From positions 2,232,001-2,296,000 of the forward strand of contig NZ_JAKGCT010000004.1 in the NCBI RefSeq assembly GCF_022230885.1: a stretch of DNA of 64,000 nt. The letters run 5' to 3'. This document shows positions 55,373 to 64,000 of this stretch, piece after piece. The notes beneath the pieces were generated by a model. It was not told the DNA's origin. It saw nothing but the letters and a program-made list of their open reading frames with translations, and did no database searches. The number at the start of each line of letters is the position of its first letter. Position 1 is the first letter of the stretch. The translations under genes and the position numbers were made by a program. Source of the DNA: Paenalcaligenes niemegkensis (GTDB lineage Bacteria; Pseudomonadota; Gammaproteobacteria; Burkholderiales; Burkholderiaceae_B).

Positions 55373-56173
55373 ATGAAATTAGCTTTTAGCCAGCGTCTGC
55401 TGGCCGGTATAAGCGTCTCGCTTATGTTGCTGAGCGGGGCTGCCCAGGCAGAGAAAAACAGTATCACCATCGGTGTTACGGGCGGGCCCCATGCGCAAAT
55501 CATGGAAGAGGTAAAAAAGGTAGCAGCTAAAGATGGCCTGGAGATCAAGGTCATCGAGTTTAGCGACTATGTTCAGCCTAATGTTGCCCTGGCAAGCGGT
55601 GACCTGGACGCAAACAGCTATCAGCATCTGCCCTACCTGGAAGTGCAGGTTAAAGACCGCGGCTACAAGCTAAGTAGCATAGTGCCTACCGTTATCTATC
55701 CTATGGGCTTGTACTCTAAAAAGATCGATAAGCTGGAAGATGTTAAGGATAGCGCTCGCGTAGCGATTCCTAACGATCCTACCAACGGCGGTCGCGCCCT
55801 CTTGCTGATGGAAACAGCAGGGCTGCTGAAGTTGCGTGATGGGGCAGGCTTGACGGCCACACCCTTGGATATAGTCGAGAATCCAAAAAAACTGGACTTG
55901 GCTGAACTCGATGCTGCCCAGCTGCCACGTTCGCTTGATGATGTAGATCTGGCGGCCGTTAATACCAATTTTGCGATGGAAGCAGGTTTGGTACCTAAAG
56001 ACGATGCCTTATTGCTGGAAAGCCCAGACAGCCCCTACGCCAACATTATTGTTGTACGTACTGAAGATAAAGATCAGGAGTGGGTAAAGCGTCTGGTCAA
56101 GGCCTACCATTCGGATGACGTTAAGCAGTACATTGAAGAGCAGTTTAAAGGCTCTATTGTTACTGCCTGGTAA
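55373..56173 (+). CDS. metQ: Methionine-binding protein MetQ
   Basis: Periplasmic substrate-binding protein of the NlpA family, 266 residues. It has a signal peptide (LLAGISVSLMLLSGAAQA) followed by EKNSITIGVTGGPHAQIMEEVK. It contains DYVQPNVALASGDLDANSYQHLPYLE and IPNDPTNGGRALLL, both MetQ hallmarks. Unlike enterobacterial MetQ it has no cysteine at the cleavage site, so it is a soluble rather than lipid-anchored protein. Confidence 0.95.
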   Translation: MKLAFSQRLLAGISVSLMLLSGAAQAEKNSITIGVTGGPHAQIMEEVKKVAAKDGLEIKVIEFSDYVQPNVALASGDLDANSYQHLPYLEVQVKDRGYKLSSIVPTVIYPMGLYSKKIDKLEDVKDSARVAIPNDPTNGGRALLLMETAGLLKLRDGAGLTATPLDIVENPKKLDLAELDAAQLPRSLDDVDLAAVNTNFAMEAGLVPKDDALLLESPDSPYANIIVVRTEDKDQEWVKRLVKAYHSDDVKQYIEEQFKGSIVTAW

Positions 56174-56230
56174 GCAAAGTCCGGCCTAAAATACGTTGGT
56201 TTTACGTCAGGTCGATGCTGGCCCTACACC

Positions 56231-57286
56231 TTACGAACCCGCTTCTGGTCGCTCAGCGTGACTAACAGCGGGTGCTCTGCCTTCTTCTACAGCATGGCAG
56301 GCAACCTGGGTAAGGCCCTGTTGCAGCAAAGTGGGTATTTCAACGCGACAGCGATCATTCGCCAGGGGGCAACGAGGATTAAAAGTACAGCCCGCAGGCG
56401 GGTTTAAAGGGTTGGGGACTTCTCCGGCTACGGGAATTCTGGCACGTCCGCTTCCGCTTATGTCGGGAATCGCCCCCAATAGCATCTGCGTATACGGATG
56501 TAACGCTTGCCCGAAAAGTTGATTACGGTCGGCTATTTCCACAATACGCCCTAAATACATGACCCCGACCCGATCTGCCACATGATGCACAACTGCCAGA
56601 TTGTGAGAAATAAAAAGATAGCTCAGCCCGAGTTCGCGCTGTAGATCTTTCATCAGGTTCAGCACTTGCGCCTGCACCGATACATCCAGGGCCGAGGTCG
56701 GTTCGTCGCAGACAATGAATTCCGGATTAAGAGCCAGAGCCCTGGCTATAGAAATCCGTTGACGCTGGCCTCCGGAAAACTGATGCGGATAACGGTTTTG
56801 ATCCGTTGCGGTCAAGCCTACCTGTTCAAGCAGCTCACCCACGCGTTCGCGTTGTTGTTCGGCCGTCATAGACGTATGGGTTTGCAAAGGTTCGGCAATA
56901 ATTCTGCCTACCCGCCAACGCGGGTTCAGGCTGGCATAGGGATCCTGGAAAATCATTTGTAAGCGCTTGCGCATCGCATGCTGCTGTTTTTCCGTCATGC
57001 TGGTGAGCTCTACGCCCTCAAACTCAATGGAGCCGCGCGTCAGCGGATAAAGCCCGGTCAGCAGGCGGGCGACAGTGGACTTTCCGCATCCCGATTCCCC
57101 GACCAGAGCTAAGGTCTCACCTTTTTTCAAGGTGAACGAGACCCCGTCTACCGCACGAAGCATGACCTTTGGCTTGCGATAGATGATGCGCTCAAGCCAC
57201 GACGGCGACACATCGAACCAGCGGGCGGCATCACGTACTTTCAGCAGTACTTTCTCATTGTTTGGACTTTCGGTATGCCGATTCAT
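56231..57286 (-). CDS. Peptide ABC transporter ATPase, DppF/OppF type
   Basis: 351 residues from the ATG at 57286 ([15 protein letters not shown]), which overlaps the upstream ATPase stop as ATGA. It has Walker [10 protein letters not shown], signature FSGGQRQR, Walker [13 protein letters not shown], the C-terminal oligopeptide-transporter cluster [14 protein letters not shown] whose cysteines may hold an iron-sulfur centre, and an N-terminal insert ([14 protein letters not shown]) common in this lineage. Last gene of the dppABCDF-like operon. Confidence 0.93.
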   Translation of the reverse strand: MNRHTESPNNEKVLLKVRDAARWFDVSPSWLERIIYRKPKVMLRAVDGVSFTLKKGETLALVGESGCGKSTVARLLTGLYPLTRGSIEFEGVELTSMTEKQQHAMRKRLQMIFQDPYASLNPRWRVGRIIAEPLQTHTSMTAEQQRERVGELLEQVGLTATDQNRYPHQFSGGQRQRISIARALALNPEFIVCDEPTSALDVSVQAQVLNLMKDLQRELGLSYLFISHNLAVVHHVADRVGVMYLGRIVEIADRNQLFGQALHPYTQMLLGAIPDISGSGRARIPVAGEVPNPLNPPAGCTFNPRCPLANDRCRVEIPTLLQQGLTQVACHAVEEGRAPAVSHAERPEAGS

Positions 57287-58260
57287 GGGCTGTCCTCCGG
57301 CTCGTGATGCAGCCAACAGGCAACTTGTCCTGCTTTTGCAGGTAAAAGCTCAGGTCGCCGGACTTCGCAGATGGGCATACGTGCGTGGCAGCGCGGATTA
57401 AAAGCGCAGCCTGCAGGAATGGCGTTTAAACGTGGCATGCTGCCAGGTATTTGCGCCAGGCGTTCGACGTTTGCATTGAGTGTAGGAATAGACTGCATCA
57501 GTCCCACCGTATAAGGGTGCAAGGGCTCTTGAATGATTTTTTGAACCGGACCAATTTCAATAATGCGCCCTGCGTACATCACAGCAACGCGATCAGCCGT
57601 TTCAGCGATGACGCCCATGTCGTGGGTGATTAGCATTACTGCTGTGCCCTGTGACTTACAGAGATCCTTAAGCAGGTCGATGATCTGAGCCTGTATAGAG
57701 ACGTCCAGCGCTGTTGTGGGCTCATCAGCCACGATCAGCTGGGGGTTGGCAGCCAGGGCTAGCGCAATGACCACGCGCTGGCGCATGCCGCCTGAAAACT
57801 GGTGTGGATAATGATCAATGCGTTCACGGGCAGCGGGAATACCGGTAGATTCAAGCAAGGCGATGGCGCGGTCTTGTGCAGCGTCGTGTGAGAGATGCAG
57901 ATGCGTTTGAATGGTCTCGGTAAGCTGTTTGCCGACGGTATAAAGAGGGTTGAGGGAGGTAAGCGGGTCTTGAAAGATAGCTCCGATTTCCTTGCCTCGT
58001 ATCTTGCGCATGGCCTCGCCATGCAGGGCATCAATGCGTTTTCCCTTCAGATGGATTTCTCCGCCAGCAATGTGTCCTGGCGGATCCAGCAATCCGATAA
58101 TGGAAGCGCCTGTCAGTGATTTGCCGGCTCCCGACTCACCCACTACGCCAAGTACCTCGCCTGGCTGTATTGTAAAGGACACATCATCAAGGGCCGTCAA
58201 GGTGCCGCGACGGCCAGGAAACTCGACGCGTAAATGTTTAACTTCAAGTAATGCCGACAT
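57283..58260 (-). CDS. Peptide ABC transporter ATPase, DppD/OppD type
   Basis: 325 residues with Walker [10 protein letters not shown], signature FSGGMRQR, Walker [13 protein letters not shown], switch THDMG, and [14 protein letters not shown] near the C terminus. It abuts the permease gene on one side and overlaps the second ATPase gene on the other. Confidence 0.93.
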   Translation of the reverse strand: MSALLEVKHLRVEFPGRRGTLTALDDVSFTIQPGEVLGVVGESGAGKSLTGASIIGLLDPPGHIAGGEIHLKGKRIDALHGEAMRKIRGKEIGAIFQDPLTSLNPLYTVGKQLTETIQTHLHLSHDAAQDRAIALLESTGIPAARERIDHYPHQFSGGMRQRVVIALALAANPQLIVADEPTTALDVSIQAQIIDLLKDLCKSQGTAVMLITHDMGVIAETADRVAVMYAGRIIEIGPVQKIIQEPLHPYTVGLMQSIPTLNANVERLAQIPGSMPRLNAIPAGCAFNPRCHARMPICEVRRPELLPAKAGQVACWLHHEPEDSP

Positions 58261-59170
58261 CAGTTCAACCTCGGATTCAGAGCATCACGCAGCCAGTCGC
58301 CCAGCAGATTGACCGATAAAACCAGGAGCACCAGCACTAGCCCGGGGAAGATAGTGATCCACCATTCTCCCGAAAAGAGAAAATCGTTTCCGATGCGGAT
58401 CAGAGTGCCCAGGGAAGGAGAGGTAGGCGGCACGCCTACGCCAAGAAATGAGAGGGTGGCTTCGGTGATGATGGCAGTAGCCAGATGAACTGTTGCAAGC
58501 ACCAGCACAGGACCCATGACATTGGGCAGAACGTGGCTGAACATGATGCGCGGGCCGCTCACCCCGATGACTCGTGCAGCCTGTACGTATTCACGGTTTT
58601 TTCTACCATGGCCGATCCGCGTACGGTGCGCGCATACTGGGGCCAGCCCGCTAAGGCAATGGCGCCTATCAGTACGGGGAACGCGATGACATCCAGTAAT
58701 GATCGGGGTACTGCAGCTCGAGCCACACCGTCGATAAGCAAGGCGATAAGAATGGCTGGAAAAGAGAGCTGTACGTCGGCCACGCGCATAATGAATGCGT
58801 CAATGCGTCCACCCGCATAGCCAGCAATCAGACCTAAGAATATGCCCAGCAGCATGGCAAGCGCCACCGAGGCAAAGCCGATAAACAACGATATGCGCGT
58901 GCCATAGAGCAGCGTTGAGAACAGGTCCCGGCCTTGACTGTCAGTGCCTAGCAAGTAGCTTCCCTGGCCATCGGTCTCCCAGACTGGAGGCAAAAGCGCA
59001 TCGAGCAGGTTAATGGAGGCGAGATCGAAAGGATTGTGCGGTGCCAGCCAGGGGGCGCCCAAGGAGCCAACCAGCAGGAATAGCAGCAGGATGCTTGCAC
59101 TGAGTGCCACTGGGGAATGGCGCCAGGACCAGGCCAGATCGCTATCCCAAAACCGTCTTAAAACGTCCAT
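58260..59170 (-). CDS. Peptide ABC transporter permease, DppC type (one frame break)
   Basis: About 303 residues with six predicted segments and the N-terminal OppC-like region (LGTDSQGRDLFSTLLYGTRISL). The frame is lost at the T run 58597-58602 after MVEK. One added base restores NREYVQAARVIGVSGPRIMFSHVLPN, the EAA-type coupling loop. The ATG at 59170 (MDVLRRFWDSD) lies one base after the dppB stop. Confidence 0.93.
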
Positions 59171-59171
59171 A

Positions 59172-60157
59172 TCAGTGTCCACCCCGCTTAGTCAGGCCCA
59201 CTCTTAATCGTGGATCGACCACAAAATACAGCAGGTCGACAATGAGGTTGATCACCACAAACACCAAGGCAATCAGGCAGAGGTAAGCGGCCATCACGGG
59301 AACATCGGCAAATTGCACGGCCTGGATAAAGAGCAAGCCCATGCCGGGCCACTGAAAAACAGTTTCCGTGACAATGGCGAAGGCGATGATGCCCCCAGTT
59401 GCAGACCCGTAATGGTAATGACAGGAACCATGGTGTTTTTCAAGGCATGGCCAAAATGGATGGCCCGCTTTCTCAAGCCTCTGGCCCGGGCGAATTTAAT
59501 GTAGTCGCTTCGTAAAACTTCAAGCATCTCGGAGCGCACCAGACGCAATATCAAGGTCAGCTGAAACAGGGACAGGGTGATGACAGGCAAAATCAGGTGT
59601 CTCCAGCCGTCGAGGCTCAGCATTCCCGTGCTCCACCATCCAAAATACGTAACCTGGCCGCGGCCATAGCTGGGTAGCCATCCTAACTGTACGGAGAAGA
59701 CCAGGATGAGGAGAATGCCAATGAAGAAAGTAGGCAATGAGATGCCCACCAGTGAGAAGGCCAATATGGCCTGGGACACAGCACCATTTCGGTTCAGAGC
59801 GGTGTATACGCCCAGGGGCAGGCCGACGATCAGGGCTAGAACGGCCGCGATTACTGACAGCTCGACAGTGGCAGGCAAGCGATTTTTAAGGAGTTCCGCA
59901 ACGCTTTGTCCCTGGCGAAGGGATAAGCCAAACTCACCTTGAACAGCCTGTGCAACAAACTTCGCAAATTGAACAAGTGCCGACTGGTCCAGTCCGAGAC
60001 TGCTGCGCAGTGCCGCCCGGTCGGCGTCTGTTGCGTCCTGGCCTAGCATGATGGTGACCGGATCGCCTACATAGCGAAACAGTACGAAAGCCAAAAGGCT
60101 GACGGTCAGCATGACCAGTGCAGCCTGGATTAAGCGGCGAATGATAAATACCAGCAT
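59172..60157 (-). CDS. Peptide ABC transporter permease, DppB type (one frame break)
   Basis: 328 residues, starting MLVFIIRRLIQAALVMLTVSLLAF at 60157. The coupling loop is DYIKFARARGLRKRAIHFGHALKNTMVPVITI. The frame is lost at the C run 59392-59396 after GLQLG. One added base gives GIIAFAIVTETVFQWPGMG and the final segments to a TGA at 59172. Confidence 0.93.
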
Positions 60158-60215
60158 AGGCGACGGTGCACCTCCCACCTTTTGGGCCGAAGGCGCGTAG
60201 TCCTATAAGAATGTA

Positions 60216-61788
60216 TTAATTAACGGTAGTCCACTGAGCGCTGATACGGTTATCGGCCCGATGGATCACATCGACATTCTTACCCATTGCCCATGGAATA
60301 ACCTGGTCATGGAGCGGAATGTGGCCGAACTCACTGGCGTGTATTTCCAGCACTTTATGAATGGCTTCGTCGCGTTTGGCCGTATCGGTCTCAACTTTGA
60401 TTTGATCGATCAGCTTATCGGCCTCTACATTGCTGTAGTTTCCGAAGTTGAAACTGCCATCGGCGCCCTCGCCTTTACTGTGAATCAGGCTTTGCAATGT
60501 ATACAGAGCGTCAAAGGTGGGTACCCCCAGCCAAACATATAAGCGCTGGTGTCGTAAGACTGCACTTTTGGAAAGTAGGTTGCCCGTGGCATGGCGTTCA
60601 AGGTGGCCTTTACGCCCGCCCTCGCCCACATGCCGAGTACCGCCTGGCAAATGGCTTCATCGTTGATGTAGCGATTGTTGGGGCAGTCCAGGGTGAAGCT
60701 AAGCTCATTCGGCTCGTATCCGGCTTCACTAAGTAATGTTTTTGCGCGTTCTACATCGTAAGGCACGCGCTTGGAAAGTGCTTCGGTCCAGCCGTGTACT
60801 TGAGGCGCTATCATGGTTCCTGTGGGCGAGGATGAACCACGCATCACCGCTTTCTTGATGGCCTCTATGTCAATGGCAACATACAGCGCTTCGCGTACGC
60901 GGGGATCAGCGAAAGGGTTTTTGCCTTTGACTGTGCTGTATTTGAGTTCAGGGCTATGTTGGTCCAGACCAATGTAGATGGTGCGGTATTCGTTACCCTC
61001 TACAATTTTTGCCTGTTGGGCGATGCGTTGTAAGTCTTGTGCGGGCGGATCAAGTACGAAATCGATTTCCCCAGATAGGAGCGCGGCAGTACGGGTGGCA
61101 TTTTGCTTGATGGGGGTATAGTCGATTTTCGTGACGTTGCCTATTTTCTGTTCTTTATTCCACCACTCTTCATTTTCGCTATATACCGTACGAATATCCA
61201 CTTCGCGGCTATCAAGCTTATAAGGGCCTGTTCCGTTGGTGTTGCGTGCGGAATAGGTTTCCTGGTTAGCAGAAAAGTCTTGCGGCAGCAGCGCATTGTT
61301 TTGCTCAGACCAGGCTTTACTCATGATAAAGACGTTGGTTAGCTGGCGTAGTAAAATAGGATTTGGTCCGTCTGTTTCGATTTCGACAGTCAGGTCATCA
61401 ATTTTTTTGCACCTTTCACGCCGTTAACATAGGCTTTGAAATGCGAGGTTGGTGCCATGGCGCGTTCAATTGAGAACACCACGTCGTCAGCGCTAAAGGG
61501 GGCGCCATCATGAAACTTGACGCCCTCGCGCAGTTTGAAGCGCCATGTGTTCGGATCATTTTGTTCCCAGCTTACTGCCAGCGACGGCACCAAGTTAAAA
61601 TCTTTGTCATAGTCGACTAAAGGTTCGTAGACATAGCTGCTGGCTGCGATCGTCAGACCTTCGTTTTGAGCATGGGGATCCAGAGTTAGAATATCGCCTT
61701 GACTTGCCCATCTAAATGTCTTGGCGTGTAGCGCAGCAGGCACTAGCAGTACCGCGGCTAAGGCTGAAACAAGAATCTTTTGTCGCAT
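60216..61788 (-). CDS. Peptide ABC transporter substrate-binding protein (two frame breaks)
   Basis: SBP family 5 periplasmic protein of about 524 residues. It has a signal peptide (ILVSALAAVLLVPAALHA), then KTFRWASQGDILTLDPHAQNEG, VKFHDGAPFSADDVVFSIERA and NGTGPYKL. The frame is lost at the T run 61402-61408 (restoring KKIDDLTVEIET) and the C run 60524-60528 (restoring FGWGVPTFDALY). AGGAGA lies nine bases before the ATG at 61788. The ligand (di/oligopeptide, glutathione or other) cannot be told. Confidence 0.92.
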
Positions 61789-61966
61789 TTGCTTCGTCTC
61801 CTGACAGTTTATGGGCTGTGTTGAATGCGGCAATATTGCCTTAGGCGATATCGAGCGTCAACGCATATGCTTATGCGCAGACGCGCACAACCTTTATAAA
61901 TTCATGGGGATTAACGCCGTTCCTACTTTATTGCTATCGCTGTTTCTTTACTATTAGTGTTTAGCC

Positions 61967-61983
61967 CACTGTCAGCGACAGTG
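61967..61983. repeat. Inverted repeat upstream of dinB
   Basis: CACTGT-CAGCG-ACAGTG is a perfect six-base inverted repeat with a five-base spacer, 53 bases upstream of the dinB start. The half-sites look like LexA half-sites, but CTGT and ACAG are only five bases apart rather than eight. A possible operator of unknown factor. Confidence 0.4.
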
Positions 61984-62035
61984 CTAAGTAATTTTCCGGC
62001 TGTTTAATAATTAATTCACGATATGGGTTTGTTGA

Positions 62036-63208
62036 ATGAGTAACTCGCAGCCTGAGCGTCGAATCGCTCATCTGGATATGGACGCTTTTTATGCGTCTGT
62101 CGAGTTACTTCGCTATCCGGATTTACGAGGCCATGCTGTAGTCATCGGAGGGCGTAGCACAACAGCTCCGCTAAGCCTGGCCGATGGCACAAGGCGTTAT
62201 GCACAGCTGGCCGGCTATACCGGCAGGGGCGTGGTGACCACGTCCACGTATGAAGCTCGTGCCCTCGGGGTTTTTTCTGCAATGGGTTTGATGAAAGCTG
62301 CTGAATTGGCCCCCGAGGCCTATTTACTTCCGGCTGACTTTGAAGCCTATCGTCATTATTCCCGTTTATTTAAACAAGCCGTTGCCAGTGTTTCTGAACG
62401 AATTGAGAATCGCGGAATTGATGAGATTTATATTGACTTGTCCCATCTGGACTACGACACCGAATATCTGGTCGGTTTATTAAAAGAACGAGTTTTTGAA
62501 GCCACGGGTTTGCACTGCTCAATCGGAGTCACCCCTAATAAGCTGCTTTCTAAAATAGCTTCTGATTTAAATAAGCCCAATGGCGTATCGATATTATCAA
62601 TGGACGATATCCCCAGCGTTATTTGGCCTTTGGCTGTCAATAAAATTAACGGGGTGGGGCCTAAGGCTTATCAAAAGTTGCAAGCTTTGGGTATCGAACG
62701 CATTGGTGATCTGGCGGCGGCCGCGCCGGCTACATTGCAAGAGCACTTTGGCGCGAGCTATGCCTATTGGCTGACGCAAGTAGCCCAAGGCATTGATGAC
62801 AGGCCTTTAGATTTCAGCCCGGAACCTAAATCGATTAGTCGTGAGACTACATTTGAGCGCAATATGCATGTGCGGCACGACCGCCATGAGCTATCCGCTT
62901 TATTTCTGCGTTTATGCTCTCAGCTCGAGCTCGACCTGCGCAATAAAGCGGTCCGGGCTCAAACCATTGGGGTAAAGGTACGTTTTCACGATTTCTCTAC
63001 GGTCACGCGTGACAGCAGCGTGGATGAACCGGTATTGCTTGCGGCCGATATTCATCAGGCTGCCGGGTTGAGTCTGCGTCGGGTGCCCTTTACGAATCCT
63101 TCAATTCGTTTATTTGGGGTCAAGGCCAGTAATTTGCTGACGGAAGAAGAATGTCAGCGTCTGGATGAGGCGCCAAGGCAGCTTTCACTGTACGACGATC
63201 TTCTGTAA
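62036..63208 (+). CDS. dinB: DNA polymerase IV
   Basis: Y-family translesion polymerase, 390 residues. Catalytic carboxylates lie in HLDMDAFYASVE and GIDEIYIDLSHL, with the helix-hairpin-helix NGVGPKAYQKLQALGI and the little-finger domain after it. The C terminus QLSLYDDLL is a clamp-binding motif. An insertion (STTAPLSLADGTRRYAQLAGYT) between VVIGG and GRGVVTTSTYEAR is longer than in Escherichia coli but appears usual in Burkholderiales. It is divergent from the peptide transporter. Confidence 0.95.
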   Translation: MSNSQPERRIAHLDMDAFYASVELLRYPDLRGHAVVIGGRSTTAPLSLADGTRRYAQLAGYTGRGVVTTSTYEARALGVFSAMGLMKAAELAPEAYLLPADFEAYRHYSRLFKQAVASVSERIENRGIDEIYIDLSHLDYDTEYLVGLLKERVFEATGLHCSIGVTPNKLLSKIASDLNKPNGVSILSMDDIPSVIWPLAVNKINGVGPKAYQKLQALGIERIGDLAAAAPATLQEHFGASYAYWLTQVAQGIDDRPLDFSPEPKSISRETTFERNMHVRHDRHELSALFLRLCSQLELDLRNKAVRAQTIGVKVRFHDFSTVTRDSSVDEPVLLAADIHQAAGLSLRRVPFTNPSIRLFGVKASNLLTEEECQRLDEAPRQLSLYDDLL

Positions 63209-63344
63209 ATGTTGCATTTACTATGAACCCTGCCGCGGGACTGGCTGTTTCTGTGTTTTTCCTTGCTTTTGTGTAGTTTAGCGGTAAATTAATAACTAAA
63301 CTTTTGCGATACATTATCAATTTTTTACCTATAAGGTTGCCGTT

Positions 63345-64000
63345 ATGGAATTTAATCGGTCCGGTGCTAATGCGCTTATGGATATTACCTCTCGCCCGGA
63401 GCTGGTTTTTGTTCGAGGTCAAGGATCTTGGCTCGAAGATCACAACGGTAAACGATACCTGGACATGATCCAGGGTTGGGCGGTAAATGCACTGGGACAT
63501 AGCCCACAGGTCGTTGTGGACGCTATCTGTGCGCAATCCAAGCTGGTTTTGAATCCGTCGCCGGGCTTTTATAATGCTCCGGCTATGCGACTGGCCGAGC
63601 TTATCACCGAGTCCTCGTGTTTTGATACCGTGTTTTTTGCGAATAGTGGTGCTGAAGCCAATGAAGGGGCCATTAAGCTGGCTCGTAAATGGGGCCGTGT
63701 ACACCGTCAGGGTGCCTATAAAATCATTACTTTTGAGCACAGCTTTCATGGCCGCACGCTGGCTACCATGTCGGCGTCGGGCAAAGCAGGCTGGGACACC
63801 ATGTTTGCACCTCAGGTCGATGGTTTTCCGAAAGCTATCCTGAACGATATCGAATCGGTTCGTGCACTTGTCGATGATCAAACCGTAGCCATTATGCTCG
63901 AGCCCGTCCAGGGTGAAGCAGGCGTGATGCCTGCAACCCAGGAGTTTATGAACCAGTTGCGCGAATTGACACACGAACGCAATATGCTGTTGATCGTTGA
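63345..64000 (+). CDS. argD: Acetylornithine-type aminotransferase (N-terminal part)
   Basis: Class III PLP aminotransferase, cut by the right edge after 218 codons. It starts [54 protein letters not shown], and the family motifs [38 protein letters not shown] and [13 protein letters not shown] follow. Substrate choice between N-acetylornithine and related diamines is judged from overall likeness. A 284-codon opposite-strand open frame over the same DNA is a shadow. Confidence 0.92.
   Translation, partial: MEFNRSGANALMDITSRPELVFVRGQGSWLEDHNGKRYLDMIQGWAVNALGHSPQVVVDAICAQSKLVLNPSPGFYNAPAMRLAELITESSCFDTVFFANSGAEANEGAIKLARKWGRVHRQGAYKIITFEHSFHGRTLATMSASGKAGWDTMFAPQVDGFPKAILNDIESVRALVDDQTVAIMLEPVQGEAGVMPATQEFMNQLRELTHERNMLLIV

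Noticed and set aside
63120..63974. Minus-strand open frame of 284 codons
   Set aside because: It is the antisense shadow of the end of dinB and of the argD-like gene, whose plus-strand product matches class III aminotransferases throughout.

Overview
The window looks like the replication-origin neighbourhood of a betaproteobacterial chromosome in the family Alcaligenaceae (Bordetella/Achromobacter/Advenella side of the Burkholderiales). The reasons are the order tRNA-Tyr, tRNA-Gly, tRNA-Thr, tuf, tRNA-Trp, secE, nusG, rplKAJL, rpoBC, the mnmG-rsmG-parA-parB block beside the presumed origin, the 1370-residue RpoB with a beta-type N terminus, and a ureDABCEFG urease operon. An Advenella-like organism is my best guess, but that is inference only.

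Layout. 1-11.8 kb: transcription/translation block, all on the minus strand (rpoC partial at the window edge, rpoB, L7/L12, L10, L1, L11, nusG, secE, tuf, four tRNAs). 12.0-16.4 kb: parB, parA, rsmG, mnmG, minus strand. 16.4-21.3 kb: origin region, with parS-like sites, a cold-shock gene, a methionine-type aminotransferase, and two look-alike DnaA-box modules, each with a DnaA-trio-like array, flanking a metallophosphatase gene. 21.4-26.8 kb: urease operon (minus). 27.3-31.9 kb: psd, a DUF4105 membrane protein, alkB, ogt and an MFS exporter (plus). 31.9-36.9 kb: DUF924, mnmE, yidC, yidD, rnpA, rpmH (minus). 37.1-42.2 kb: dnaA, dnaN, gyrB (plus). 42.2-51.1 kb: an accessory-looking block holding an RTG-type class A beta-lactamase, VOC, GST, two SDRs, an MDR reductase, RidA and three regulators. 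51.2-64 kb: MipA-like porin, YtoQ, PanD with a C-terminal extension, metNIQ, a dpp/opp peptide importer, dinB and the start of an acetylornithine-type aminotransferase.

Sequence quality governs the reading. Twenty-seven single-base frame breaks lie in homopolymer runs, 26 of them one base too short and one (mipA) one base too long. They hit rpoB, rpoC, dnaA, parA and mnmE, which cannot all be dead. I therefore treat every broken gene here as an intact gene read with base-calling errors, and give the full gene span with the run where the frame is lost.

Functionally, genes on both sides of 16-21 kb largely point away from that interval (rpoBC/mnmG to the left, dnaA/dnaN/gyrB to the right), and parABS and DnaA boxes converge there. 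This supports an origin at mnmG rather than at dnaA. The rpmH-dnaA gap also carries two DnaA boxes, more likely for dnaA autoregulation.
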